Assembly (NCBI GenBank): GCA_016873095.1
Contig: VGYC01000010.1
Span: 1-64,000, forward strand
Reading direction: 5' to 3'
DNA length: 64,000 nucleotides
Origin: Planctomycetota bacterium
Lineage (GTDB): Bacteria > Planctomycetota > Planctomycetia > Gemmatales > Gemmataceae
Shown in pieces: positions 19,513 to 31,173 of this stretch; position 1 is the first letter of the stretch, and each line of letters opens with the position of its first letter. The translations under genes and the position numbers were made by a program. A model generated the notes under the pieces. The model ran no database searches. It was not told the DNA's origin and saw nothing but the letters and a program-made list of their open reading frames with translations.

Positions 19513-19527
19513 CGCTTGCGGTTTCGC
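19513..19527. repeat. Copy of the CGCTTGCGGTTTCGC 15-mer
   Basis: This 15-base word lies in the 37-bp gap between moaA and the SnoaL-like gene. The identical word occurs at 32584-32598 in another intergenic region. A chance match of this length within 64 kb is unlikely but not impossible in GC-rich DNA. Confidence 0.5.
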
Positions 19528-19530
19528 CCA

Positions 19531-20520
19531 TCATCCCCCGATGGCATGCATGGTGCGCAACGGCTTGATGAAACGCGCCGTGTTGATCTCGTGGCCCTCC
19601 CACTTGGCCATGACGTTCTTGCGGATGACCGCGGCGATCTCTTCCGTGGCGGCGCCGCCGCGCAGTAGCGGCTTCACGTCTACCTCGTCGAGCGCGAACA
19701 GACAGTTGCGGAGCTTGCCCTCGGCGGTGAGGCGGACGCGATTGCAGCGGAGACAGAAGGGGCGCGACACAGAGGCGATGATACCGACCTTGCCGCCGCC
19801 GTCGGTGTAGCGAAACTCCATGGCCGGCGCCCGCGGGTCGTAATTGTCCACCGGCACGAGCGGCGCCACCTCGCGTTCCAGCATCTCCAGGATCGCGTGG
19901 GCAAGAAAGACCTTGTCGCGCTCCCATTGATCGGCGCCGATGGGCATGTATTCGATGAAGCGCATCTCCAGACCGTGCTGCCTCGCAAACAGCGCGAGTG
20001 GCACGACTTCATGCTCGGTGACGCCGCGGATGCTGACGGCGTTGACCTTGACGGGCTCGAAGCCGGCTCGCTTGGCGGCCAGGATGCCGGCAACGACGCG
20101 CTCCAGACCGTCCCGGCGCGTGAGCTGCCGGAAGCGCTGTGGATCGAGAGCGTCGAGGCTGACGTTCAATCGCCGCAAACCCGCATCGTGAAGGGTGGCT
20201 GCCTGGTCGGCCAGCAGGATGCCGTTTGTCGTCAGGCCCACATCGCGGATACCGGGAATGGCGCAGAGCATGCGCACCAACCGGGGCAGATCACGGCGCA
20301 GCAAAGGCTCGCCGCCGGTCAGCCGGACCTTGTCGATGCCCAGCGGCGCGGCAACGGCGACGAAACGTGCGATCTCTTCAAATGTCAGTAACTGGCTCCG
20401 GTCCAGGAAGACGACCTCTTCCGGCATGCAATAGGTGCAGCGCAGATTGCAACGATCCGTCACGCTGATGCGCAGGTTGTTGTGCACGCGGCCAAACGTA
20501 TCGATCAACGGCTCGGTCAT
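19531..20520 (-). CDS. moaA: GTP 3',8-cyclase MoaA
   Basis: A radical SAM enzyme that performs the first step of molybdenum cofactor synthesis: GTP to 3',8-cyclo-H2GTP, with MoaC finishing the conversion to cPMP. At 329 residues it has the usual length. The SAM cluster motif is CNLRCTYC (residues 23-30), followed by LTGGEPLLRRDL for SAM binding. The C-terminal cluster uses FCLRCNRVRL and the later RNCLF cysteine. The protein ends in Gly-Gly, as functional MoaA does. No other mo-cofactor gene is adjacent, though an E1-like MoeB/ThiF enzyme lies near 38.5 kb. Confidence 0.96.
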   Translation of the reverse strand: MTEPLIDTFGRVHNNLRISVTDRCNLRCTYCMPEEVVFLDRSQLLTFEEIARFVAVAAPLGIDKVRLTGGEPLLRRDLPRLVRMLCAIPGIRDVGLTTNGILLADQAATLHDAGLRRLNVSLDALDPQRFRQLTRRDGLERVVAGILAAKRAGFEPVKVNAVSIRGVTEHEVVPLALFARQHGLEMRFIEYMPIGADQWERDKVFLAHAILEMLEREVAPLVPVDNYDPRAPAMEFRYTDGGGKVGIIASVSRPFCLRCNRVRLTAEGKLRNCLFALDEVDVKPLLRGGAATEEIAAVIRKNVMAKWEGHEINTARFIKPLRTMHAIGG

Positions 20521-20631
20521 GTGGCAATCTTTTCGGTTCTCGTTCCGGCTTCCGTTACTTGAATTCTCTCGCAGCTGGCCATTGAGTCAAGTCGATTGCC
20601 CGCGGAATTCCGACAGGCGCTTTGACGTCCT

Positions 20632-21045
20632 TCATGCTCGCGTGACAAACCATTCCACGGTCGCCGTTAGCACGATCACACCCGAGCCATCGACGACCTC
20701 GATGTTGACCGGGGCGGACAGCCGGCCGCGGGCAGCCAGATCCGCGGACCAGCGCGCCACTTCCTCGGCTGGGACCGTGCTGCGGGCGGCGACGCGCCCA
20801 TTGGCCGGCTTGCGAAACTTTGCCTCCAGCCGGCGGACCACCGGCACAAAGCCGGCGCCGCTGCCGAAGTGCTTGACCAGAAAAGCCCCGGACGCTGCCT
20901 CGGCCACTGCCAGCAGCGCGCCAGCATGCACCGTTCCCAGATGGTTGCCATACTGCGGACCTTCCGGCAGCGAAACCAGGAACTCGTCGCCAGCCGGCGC
21001 CTCGAGGCCGATCAACCGGTTGAAGGGTAGCTGGGTGACGTCCAT
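20632..21045 (-). CDS. Hotdog-fold thioesterase-like protein (DUF4442/PaaI-type)
   Basis: A 137-residue single hotdog domain, probably an acyl-CoA thioesterase or acyl-binding protein. The core GNHLGTVHAGALLAVAEAASGAFL (about residues 33-56) matches the hotdog helix preceded by H-G-G/A, where the Gly and following Glu are typical of PaaI/DUF4442 proteins. The C-terminal strand VNIEVVDGSGVIVLTATVEW is also family-like. AAGGAGA is placed well before the ATG. It lies between moaA and prfA, same strand. Confidence 0.8.
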   Translation of the reverse strand: MDVTQLPFNRLIGLEAPAGDEFLVSLPEGPQYGNHLGTVHAGALLAVAEAASGAFLVKHFGSGAGFVPVVRRLEAKFRKPANGRVAARSTVPAEEVARWSADLAARGRLSAPVNIEVVDGSGVIVLTATVEWFVTRA

Positions 21046-21129
21046 TGCATCTCCTTCATGAGATCGGTTCTGCGTGCGGGAACAAGCCGCGTGAATTGCG
21101 TGAGGGCACGGACCGCCGCAAGACGGTGT

Positions 21130-22230
<1,101 letters not shown>

Positions 22231-22239
22231 GGTTTTGCT

Positions 22240-22271
22240 CCCCTCTCCCCCCGGGCCCCCCGGGAGAGGGG
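22240..22271. repeat. C/G-rich imperfect inverted repeat upstream of prfA
   Basis: CCCCTCTCCCCCCGGG is followed by an imperfect reverse complement ending CCCGGGAGAGGGG, so a long GC hairpin can form between rpmE and prfA. A related CCCCGGCCCCTCTCC segment with GGAGGGAGGG lies at about 22335-22360. Words of this kind (CCCCTCTCC with GGGTGAGGG) are common as dispersed intergenic elements in GC-rich genomes. Confidence 0.6.
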
Positions 22272-22365
22272 TTGGGGGTGAGGGTACATCATCCAGAGTG
22301 AGGGCAATCCAGTCAACATGCTGTCCGCCCTTACCCCCGGCCCCTCTCCTGGAGGGAGGGCAATG

Positions 22366-22407
22366 AAAAAGGCAAGGGGAAGGTGTGCGGACCTTCCCCT
22401 TGCCTTT
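22366..22407 (-). terminator. Rho-independent terminator of rpmE
   Basis: A perfect 17-bp inverted repeat (22368-22384 with 22391-22407) has a 6-base loop. On the minus strand, the direction of rpmE, it is followed by a run of five T. It begins 16 bp after the rpmE stop codon. It should end the rpmE message before prfA. Confidence 0.9.
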
Positions 22408-22422
22408 GGAATACTGGCGCGA

Positions 22423-22683
22423 CTACTTGGGCTGGGCGGCGTCGGCGGGCGCGGCCTCGGCGGTCTCGCCGGCCTTCTTGCGCTTGTCCCAGTTGTACTT
22501 GCGCTGGAACTTCTCGACGCGGCCGGCTGTATCGACATACTTCATCTTGCCCGTGAAGAACGGGTGGCACGCCGAGCAGATTTCGACGTTGATGTTCTTC
22601 TTGGTGCTGCGCGTCGTGAACTTGTTGCCGCAACCGCAGGTCACGGTCGTCTCTTCATACTTGGGGTGGATGTCTTTCTTCAT
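22423..22683 (-). CDS. rpmE: 50S ribosomal protein L31
   Basis: A zinc-binding (C+) form of L31, 86 residues. It starts [11 protein letters not shown], the classical L31 N-terminus, which fixes the ATG at 22683 although the frame is open 55 codons further upstream. Four cysteines are in place: CGCG near residues 16-18 and ICSACHPFF near 36-39. The body [16 protein letters not shown] is standard. The C-terminal 15 residues ([18 protein letters not shown]) are an Ala-Pro-rich tail beyond the usual 65-75 residues. It has its own promoter candidate and terminator. Confidence 0.96.
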   Translation of the reverse strand: MKKDIHPKYEETTVTCGCGNKFTTRSTKKNINVEICSACHPFFTGKMKYVDTAGRVEKFQRKYNWDKRKKAGETAEAAPADAAQPK

Positions 22684-22721
22684 GGCCGGCTCGCTGTGAA
22701 TGTTACCGTGGACGACAATGT

Positions 22722-22749
22722 ATTCTAAGAAACGCCGTCTTGCGAGCAA
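22722..22749 (-). promoter_or_regulatory. Sigma70-like promoter candidate for rpmE
   Basis: On the minus strand TTGCTC (22749-22744), a 16-base spacer and TAGAAT (22727-22722) precede the rpmE start by about 39 bases. Both boxes match well and the position is right for a short leader. Confidence 0.5.
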
Positions 22750-22844
22750 GTGGAAACGTCGTCGCGAAGGCTTGCCCGATGAACTTTCGACGGCTGGCGC
22801 TTGCATTCGGCTCGGCAGGCGCCCAGCCCGTCCATTGGTGTCTG

Positions 22845-23507
22845 TCATTCAGGGACATTGAGACGCAGCCATTCTTCCGGCCCCTCTGCCGATTGTTCGT
22901 GCGTCACGAGCCTGGCGAACTGGTCCTGAGCAGCCTTGACTCGGCGCGCGACCATGGGGCTCTCGAGGGCGTCCGACTCCTTCATGCCCAGACGCGCGAG
23001 CACGCCTTGGACCCAGTCGCCCGAGAAGCGCCGCATCAACGGATCGCCGAGCGAAAGATGAAAGGACACGCGGCACTGACGCCCCAGGCCGGCAGCGAAC
23101 CTGCAAACCTGGTCGTCATGCGCGCGCAGAAAATGGCGTTCCACGACGATGATCGGCAGCGCCGCCGCGGCTGCGTCGACGTCGGCAGGCGTTGGTTCCG
23201 GTGCCAGAGTCTCCGCGAGTGTCAGCAAGATGCGCGCTGGCCCCGTCCTGGCCAGTCGCGCCAGGTCGCCGGCGGTCAACGTGGCTTGATGAAAGAAATG
23301 CGGCAGGGCCGCGCCGTCACAGTCCTCAGCGAGGCGCACGAGCGTGGCCGGGAAATGGGCCAGGGCCAGCACCAGCGGCGCGCGGTCGAGTTCCTGTTGC
23401 AGGGCCGCCAGAACTCCGCCGCGCCTGGCGTTCGGCGTGAGCCAGATCACGTCGGCCGCCTCGACCGGTTTCAACTTGCCGGATAACCAGTCCCAGAAGC
23501 CCACCAT
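22845..23507 (-). CDS. Degenerate SecA-like (second nucleotide-binding domain) protein
   Basis: A protein of 220 residues that I match by eye to the C-terminal motor half of SecA. Residues 122-161 ([12 protein letters not shown], then [22 protein letters not shown]) line up with the SecA block TERHESRRIDNQ, GRQGD, SRF-LSLEDDLMR. Residues 181-197 ([17 protein letters not shown]) line up with SecA's IESKMVxxAIExAQ. The first 60 residues ([21 protein letters not shown]) look like the opening strand and helix of a RecA-like fold. The arginine-finger region is changed (RGRSGRQGD to FAAGLGRQC), and there is no Walker A or preprotein cross-linking domain, so it is unlikely to hydrolyse ATP. GGAGG precedes the ATG. 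It might bind SecA or the ribosome; function is unknown. Confidence 0.6.
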   Translation of the reverse strand: MVGFWDWLSGKLKPVEAADVIWLTPNARRGGVLAALQQELDRAPLVLALAHFPATLVRLAEDCDGAALPHFFHQATLTAGDLARLARTGPARILLTLAETLAPEPTPADVDAAAAALPIIVVERHFLRAHDDQVCRFAAGLGRQCRVSFHLSLGDPLMRRFSGDWVQGVLARLGMKESDALESPMVARRVKAAQDQFARLVTHEQSAEGPEEWLRLNVPE

Positions 23508-23543
23508 TGCCTCCTGGATCGTTGACGCAGGCGTCGCCGCTCG

Positions 23544-24275
23544 CTAGACTGAATTGGTCTGACCACTTTTCGGCCGCGCGCGTGGCGCGGCAGCGCTGGC
23601 GCTTGCTTGACCCAGGCCGCTCAGGTGCGAGACGTTGGCCCGCAAGTGTTCGCACATGGCGGCCTCGGCGGCAGCGGCATCGCCGCCGCGAATCGCCTCG
23701 AGGATCCGGGCATGATGGCCATGAGCCAGCTTCGAACCGTAGCGACCGAGCGTTCGTCGCCGGCTCTCGATCAGCAATTCCTGGATCGGCGCCAGCACCA
23801 GCTGGAAGAGCGGATTGCCCGTGGCCTCGGCCAGGATGGCGTGAAACTCCATGTCCGCCTTCACGTGTGCCTCCAGCGAGACGCGCGGATTGGCCAGCAC
23901 CGCTTGCGTCTTCTCCAGCCGCTCGAGTTGATCGGCGGTACGGGTCGTGGCGGCCAGGGCAGCGATGGTCGTCTCCAGCGGCAAGCGGACGGCGCTCAGG
24001 TTCTCCAGTCCGGCGCCGTGCAACAACCGTCTGTAGCCAAGCACGATCGGTTTGCTCGTCGGCTCCTGCACGCGCGTGCCCGAGCCGTGCACGCTCTTGA
24101 CGAGTCCCAGGCTCACCAACCGGCCGATGGCCTCGCGCACGACGCTGCGACTGACGCGCATCCGGGCGCTGATCTCGCGTTCCGCAGGCAACGGATCGCC
24201 CGGCGCGAACTCGCCCGACAGGATCGCCCGTTCGAGGCGATCGGCCACGCGCGATACGAGATCGGATTGCGCCAT
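23544..24275 (-). CDS. GntR-family transcriptional regulator, FCD (FadR) subfamily
   Basis: A 243-residue DNA-binding regulator. Residues 6-70 are the GntR winged helix: VADRLERAILSGEFAPGDPLPAEREISARMRVSRSVVREAIGRLVSLGLVKSVHGSGTRV. Residues 90-225 are the all-helical FCD ligand-binding domain, with DMEFHAILAEATGNPLF carrying the D-x-x-x-H metal/ligand motif and HARILEAIRGGDAAAAEAAMCEHL holding a further His. Such regulators usually respond to sugar acids or organic acids. It is divergent from the PSD1-type gene with a 73-bp gap and so may control it as well as itself. The last 20 residues are low-complexity. Confidence 0.92.
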   Translation of the reverse strand: MAQSDLVSRVADRLERAILSGEFAPGDPLPAEREISARMRVSRSVVREAIGRLVSLGLVKSVHGSGTRVQEPTSKPIVLGYRRLLHGAGLENLSAVRLPLETTIAALAATTRTADQLERLEKTQAVLANPRVSLEAHVKADMEFHAILAEATGNPLFQLVLAPIQELLIESRRRTLGRYGSKLAHGHHARILEAIRGGDAAAAEAAMCEHLRANVSHLSGLGQASASAAAPRARPKSGQTNSV

Positions 24276-24294
24276 GCAGATCTCGGATTGAGGA

Positions 24295-24324
24295 TTGCGG
24301 AACGCCGTCGTCGTGGCTTATTCT
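24295..24324 (+). promoter_or_regulatory. Promoter candidate for the PSD1/DUF1501 operon
   Basis: TTGCGG (24295-24300) is separated by 18 bases from TATTCT (24319-24324). It sits in the short divergent gap with the GntR gene, 25 bases before the ATG at 24349. This placement argues against the earlier TTG codon in the same frame as a start. Confidence 0.4.
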
Positions 24325-24348
24325 AACAAGAACGCAAGGAATACCAGC

Positions 24349-27363
<3,015 letters not shown>

Positions 27364-27369
27364 AGGCGC

Positions 27370-27392
27370 GCGTCGGGGCGTAAGCCCGACGC
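27370..27392 (+). repeat. Hairpin between the PSD1 and DUF1501 genes
   Basis: GCGTCGGG (27370-27377) and CCCGACGC (27385-27392) form a perfect 8-bp stem with the loop GCGTAAG. There is no T-run after it, so it is not a standard terminator; it may be an mRNA-stabilising structure or an intergenic repeat element. Confidence 0.6.
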
Positions 27393-27419
27393 GGAAGATT
27401 CAACGACCTGAGAGATATC

Positions 27420-28838
27420 ATGCAGCGTCGCGACTTTCTCTGGCAATCGGGCGGCGGACTCGGCGGCATTGCGCTGGCCTGGCTCCTTGGCAACGACGGT
27501 TTGCTCGCCGACGAAAAGACGCCGACGTCGGACCTCAACGGTGGCTTGCACCATCGCGCCCGCGCCCGGCGGGTCGTGCAGCTCTTCATGTCCGGGGCGG
27601 CCAGCCAGTGCGATACCTTTGACTACAAGCCGGAGTTGATTCGCCGGCATGGCCAGCCGTTCGATCCGGGCGGCCGGGTCGAGCTGTTCCAGAGCAGCCC
27701 GGGCGCCTGCATGAAGAGCCCGTGGGCCTGGCGACAGTACGGACAATCGGGCAAGTGGATCAGCAGCCTGCTGCCTGACCTTGCCCAGTGCGTGGACGAC
27801 ATCGCCTTTCTGCCCGCGATGGTGTCGCGCTCCAACGTGCACGGGCCGGCGACTTTTCAGCAAAACACCGGCTTCGTCTTGCCCGGCTTTCCGAGCATGG
27901 GGGCGTGGATCAACTACGGTCTGGGGAGCATGAACCGCAACCTGCCCGCGTTCGTCGTGCTGCCCGATTCACGCGGCTACGCCCCGAACGGCCCGGCCAA
28001 CTGGAGCGCCGGTTTCCTGCCTGCCTCCAGCCAGGGAACCATGATCCGGCCCGGCGACCCGAACCCGATCTTCGACCTCAATCCGCCGGCCGCCGACTTC
28101 ATCACACGGCAAAGCGAGGCGGACGGCCAGGACGTGCTGCGGCAACTCAACCGCCGCCATGAGGCGGCCCGGCCCGGCGATAGCCGGCTCGATGCCCGCA
28201 TCACCTCGTATGAACTCGCCGCCCGCTTGCAGCTCTCCGCACCTGAAGTCCTCGACATCAGCCACGAGACTCCGGCCACGCGCCGGCTTTACGGCCTCGA
28301 CCAGGAGATCACCGAGGACTTCGGCCGGAATTGCCTGATCGCCCGGCGCTTGCTTGAGCGCGGTGTGCGTTTCGTGCAGGTGTGGAGCGGCGCGGACAAC
28401 GGTTTCCCGCGCCGCAACTGGGACTCGCACGAGGATCTGGCCCGCGACCACGGCATCATGGGCAAGAGCATGGATCGGCCGGCCGCGGCCCTCATCCATG
28501 ACCTCAGGTCGCGCGGGTTGCTCGACGACACCATCGTCGTCTGGACGACGGAATTCGGCCGGATGCCGTGCAGCCAGGGGAGCCTGGGCCGCGACCATAA
28601 CCCGCACGCGTTCACGTCCTGGCTGGCCGGCGGCGGCGTCCGAGGCGGCGTCACCCATGGCGCCAGCGATGAGTGGTCCTTCCGAGCCGTCGAGCATCCG
28701 ACGACGTGTTATGATCTGCACGCCACCGTGCTGCACCTGCTCGGCATCGACCATCGCCGGCTGACGTTCCGGCACAACGGCATCGACCGCCGGTTGACGG
28801 ACGTGCACGGGCACGTGATCGACGGGATTCTGTCATAG
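27420..28838 (+). CDS. DUF1501 domain protein (sulfatase-like fold), Tat-type leader
   Basis: A 472-residue exported protein of the DUF1501 family, related to the alkaline phosphatase/sulfatase superfamily and nearly always encoded beside PSD1-type genes. The N-terminus MQRRDFLWQSGGGLGGIALAWLLG has the twin arginines and hydrophobic stretch of a Tat signal. Family landmarks are VVQLFMSGAASQCDTFDYKPEL, FVQVWSGADNGFPRRNWDSHEDL and WTTEFGRMPCSQGSLGRDHNPHAFTSWLAGGGVRGG, where the Asp/His residues match the metal site region. It is co-transcribed with the preceding gene. The substrate is unknown. Confidence 0.94.
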   Translation: MQRRDFLWQSGGGLGGIALAWLLGNDGLLADEKTPTSDLNGGLHHRARARRVVQLFMSGAASQCDTFDYKPELIRRHGQPFDPGGRVELFQSSPGACMKSPWAWRQYGQSGKWISSLLPDLAQCVDDIAFLPAMVSRSNVHGPATFQQNTGFVLPGFPSMGAWINYGLGSMNRNLPAFVVLPDSRGYAPNGPANWSAGFLPASSQGTMIRPGDPNPIFDLNPPAADFITRQSEADGQDVLRQLNRRHEAARPGDSRLDARITSYELAARLQLSAPEVLDISHETPATRRLYGLDQEITEDFGRNCLIARRLLERGVRFVQVWSGADNGFPRRNWDSHEDLARDHGIMGKSMDRPAAALIHDLRSRGLLDDTIVVWTTEFGRMPCSQGSLGRDHNPHAFTSWLAGGGVRGGVTHGASDEWSFRAVEHPTTCYDLHATVLHLLGIDHRRLTFRHNGIDRRLTDVHGHVIDGILS

Positions 28839-28900
28839 CCAGGGATGATGTCCGCGAAACCGCCGAGCGGTGATTCGGACGCATGTCTGAGGTGCACTTT

Positions 28901-28916
28901 CCTGCGCTTGCGCAGG
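28901..28916. repeat. Small perfect palindrome between DUF1501 and lpxD
   Basis: CCTGCGC and GCGCAGG flank a TT loop. It lies 63 bp after the DUF1501 stop codon and before the lpxD promoter candidate. Without a T-run it is a weak terminator candidate at best. Confidence 0.4.
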
Positions 28917-28942
28917 TTGCCTGGCTTTGCGTGGATTTCCCA

Positions 28943-28972
28943 TTGTTTCCATTCGCGAGGTTGGGATATATT
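28943..28972 (+). promoter_or_regulatory. Promoter candidate for lpxD
   Basis: TTGTTT (28943-28948), an 18-base spacer and TATATT (28967-28972) lie in an A/T-richer patch 59 bases before the lpxD GTG start. The -10 box is good and the -35 box is fair. Confidence 0.4.
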
Positions 28973-29031
28973 CGCGGGCATTCCACGAGGTGGACACGAG
29001 GTCTGCCCATACATGAATGAAAGGACACGGC

Positions 29032-30066
29032 GTGACTACCGTCCGGCAACTGGCGGAGCTGGTGAACGGCGAGGTGGTGGGCGATGCCGGCCAGGCCGTC
29101 GCGCACGCTCGAGTCTTGCGTGAGGCCCAGCCCGGGGACATCACCTTTCTGGAGAATGACAGGCAGTTCCCCGCCCTGGAAAAGTGTGCCGCGTCGGCTG
29201 CCGTGGTCTCTCGAAGCGCTCCCACGAACGGCAAGGCGCTTATCCGCGTGGACGATCCGCTGGCCGCCTTCGTCGCCATCGTACGTCACCTGCAGGGCCA
29301 GGGCGAAGCGCCGGTGCACGGCGTGGATCGACTCGCCGCGGTTCATCCCACGGCGACGCTCGGTCCGGATGCCAGTGTCTTCCCGTTCGCCGTCATCGGC
29401 GAGGGGACGGTCATCGGAGCGCGCTGCCGCATTCACAGCGGCGTCGTCATCGGCCGCAACTGCAAGCTCGGCGACGATGTGACCCTGTATCCGAACTGCG
29501 TCCTTTACGACGGCACGGTGCTCGGCCACCGTGTGAGCGTACATGCCAGTTCCGTGATAGGCGCCGATGGCTTCGGCTATCGCTTTCAGCACGGCAAGCA
29601 CGTGAAGGTCCCGCAGCTTGGCCATGTCGAGATTGCCGACGATGTCGAGATCGGCGCCTGCTCGACCATCGATCGCGGCACGTTCCAGGCCACGCGCATC
29701 GGCGCGGGCACCAAGATCGACAACCAGGTGATGGTGGCCCATAACTGCCAGATCGGCCGGCACAACCTACTGGTGAGCCAGGTGGGCATCGCCGGCTCGT
29801 CGAGCACGGGAGATTACGTCGTCGCGGCCGGACAAGCGGGTATTGTCGGGCACGTCCATATCGGCGCCGGCGCCATCATCGGCGCCCAGGCCGGCGTGAC
29901 CAAGGACGTGCCGGCCGGGCAACGCTGCCTCGGCAGCCCCGCAACGCCCGAACGCGAGCAGAAGCGCATGCTGATGTCCCTGGAAAAGCTGCCCGAGTTT
30001 CGCAAGGATCTGCGCCGCATCAAGCAACACCTGCAGATCGCCGAAACAGTGCGAGACGACAGTTAG
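29032..30066 (+). CDS. lpxD: UDP-3-O-acylglucosamine N-acyltransferase LpxD
   Basis: LpxD adds the second acyl chain to UDP-3-O-acyl-glucosamine in lipid A synthesis, in the cytoplasm and using acyl-ACP. The 344-residue protein has a uridine-binding N-terminal part (TVRQLAELVNGEVVGDAG, GDITFLEND) and then a left-handed beta-helix of hexapeptide repeats from about residue 95 to 300 (VHPTATLGPDASVFPFAVIGEGTVIG and on). IGADGFGYRF and VMVAHNCQIG match the catalytic block; the His of AHN is the general base. The C-terminal helices follow. I chose GTG at 29032, with AAAGGA in front; an ATG five codons upstream is the alternative. It supports an outer membrane with lipid A. Confidence 0.95.
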   Translation: MTTVRQLAELVNGEVVGDAGQAVAHARVLREAQPGDITFLENDRQFPALEKCAASAAVVSRSAPTNGKALIRVDDPLAAFVAIVRHLQGQGEAPVHGVDRLAAVHPTATLGPDASVFPFAVIGEGTVIGARCRIHSGVVIGRNCKLGDDVTLYPNCVLYDGTVLGHRVSVHASSVIGADGFGYRFQHGKHVKVPQLGHVEIADDVEIGACSTIDRGTFQATRIGAGTKIDNQVMVAHNCQIGRHNLLVSQVGIAGSSSTGDYVVAAGQAGIVGHVHIGAGAIIGAQAGVTKDVPAGQRCLGSPATPEREQKRMLMSLEKLPEFRKDLRRIKQHLQIAETVRDDS

Positions 30067-30138
30067 GTCCCCCGTGTTCACGTTTCGCGCCGGCATGGCG
30101 CCATGCGAACGCAAAACGGGAGCAAGCAGGGTGAGGTC

Positions 30139-30987
30139 ATGCCAGAGATCACAACCCGCCACCATGAGAAGATCGGTCTGCTCGCCGGCGCCGGCCGGTT
30201 TCCGATCACCTTCGCGGCCAAGGCAAGATCGCTTGGGTTGCCTGTGGTGTGCGTCGGCATCCACGACGCCGCGCCGCCTGAACTCGTTGACATGGTGGAT
30301 CGCTTTTACTGGACCGGCATTGCCAAGCTGGGCCGGATGATCCGCTGTTTTCGCCGCGAGGGCGTCCGCCGCGTCGTCATGGCGGGCAAGGTCAAGAAAT
30401 CGACCATGCACTCGTCCTGGCGGTGGCTGCGGCTGATACCGGACCTGCGCACCATCCGCTTCTGGTTCTTCCGTAACCGCAAGGATAATCGCGACGATAG
30501 TTTGTTGCTGGGGATCATCGACGAATTCGCGGCCGACGGCATCACGTTCGAGTCGGCCCTGGACCTTTGCCCGGAGTTGCTCGTGAACGCGGGAATCCTG
30601 ACGAAACGCCGGCCATCTCGTTCGGAAGAAGCGGACATTGCCTTCGGCTGGGAGCTGGCCAAGGAGATGGGCCGACTGGACGTGGGTCAAAGCGTGGCCG
30701 TCAAGGAAAAAGCGGTACTTGCCGTCGAGGCCATCGAGGGCACGGACCGCGCCATCCAGCGCGCCGGCGAACTGTGTCCCAAGGGGGACTTCACCGTCAT
30801 CAAGGTCGCCAAGCCGCAGCAGGACATGCGCTTCGACGTCCCCACCGTCGGCACGACGACGATCGAATCGCTGCGCCGGGCCGGCGCCCGCGTGCTCGCC
30901 ATCGAGGCCGGTAAGACCATCCTCCTCGACGCCGAGGAAACCATCTCTCTGGCTGATCGCTACGGGCTGACGATCGTGGCCCGCTAA
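30139..30987 (+). CDS. lpxI: UDP-2,3-diacylglucosamine pyrophosphatase LpxI
   Basis: LpxI hydrolyses UDP-2,3-diacylglucosamine to lipid X and UMP, the step done by LpxH in E. coli. The 282-residue length fits the family (DUF1009). Diagnostic segments are IGLLAGAGRFPITFAAKARSLG at the N-terminus, RMIRCFRREGVRRVVMAGKVKK, and the C-terminal block KEKAVLAVEAIEGTDRAIQRAG followed by FDVPTVGTTTIESLRRAGARVLAIEAGKT. The conserved Asp of EGTD is in place. The ATG at 30139 is preferred, with GTGAGG upstream. It is co-directional with lpxD after 72 bp. Confidence 0.93.
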   Translation: MPEITTRHHEKIGLLAGAGRFPITFAAKARSLGLPVVCVGIHDAAPPELVDMVDRFYWTGIAKLGRMIRCFRREGVRRVVMAGKVKKSTMHSSWRWLRLIPDLRTIRFWFFRNRKDNRDDSLLLGIIDEFAADGITFESALDLCPELLVNAGILTKRRPSRSEEADIAFGWELAKEMGRLDVGQSVAVKEKAVLAVEAIEGTDRAIQRAGELCPKGDFTVIKVAKPQQDMRFDVPTVGTTTIESLRRAGARVLAIEAGKTILLDAEETISLADRYGLTIVAR

Positions 30988-31173
30988 GTTTCACCTGCGG
31001 CGCCTTGTGATGGAAGCAGCACGGAACGCCCGTTGCGTGCGCGCCAGCCGCACGGATTTGGAGATCCGTGCCATAAATCCGGTTTCTTGCCAGATTTTCC
31101 TTGAGCATTGCCTCCAGGTCGGTAATGATGACGTGAGGTAACAATCACGCAATCATGGCCAGGAGTTCCTCTC

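Noticed and set aside
31050-31071. Terminator after lpxI
   Set aside because: GCACGGAT and ATCCGTGC form an 8-bp stem, but no T-run follows and it lies about 60 bp beyond the stop codon. It could be a weak structure only.
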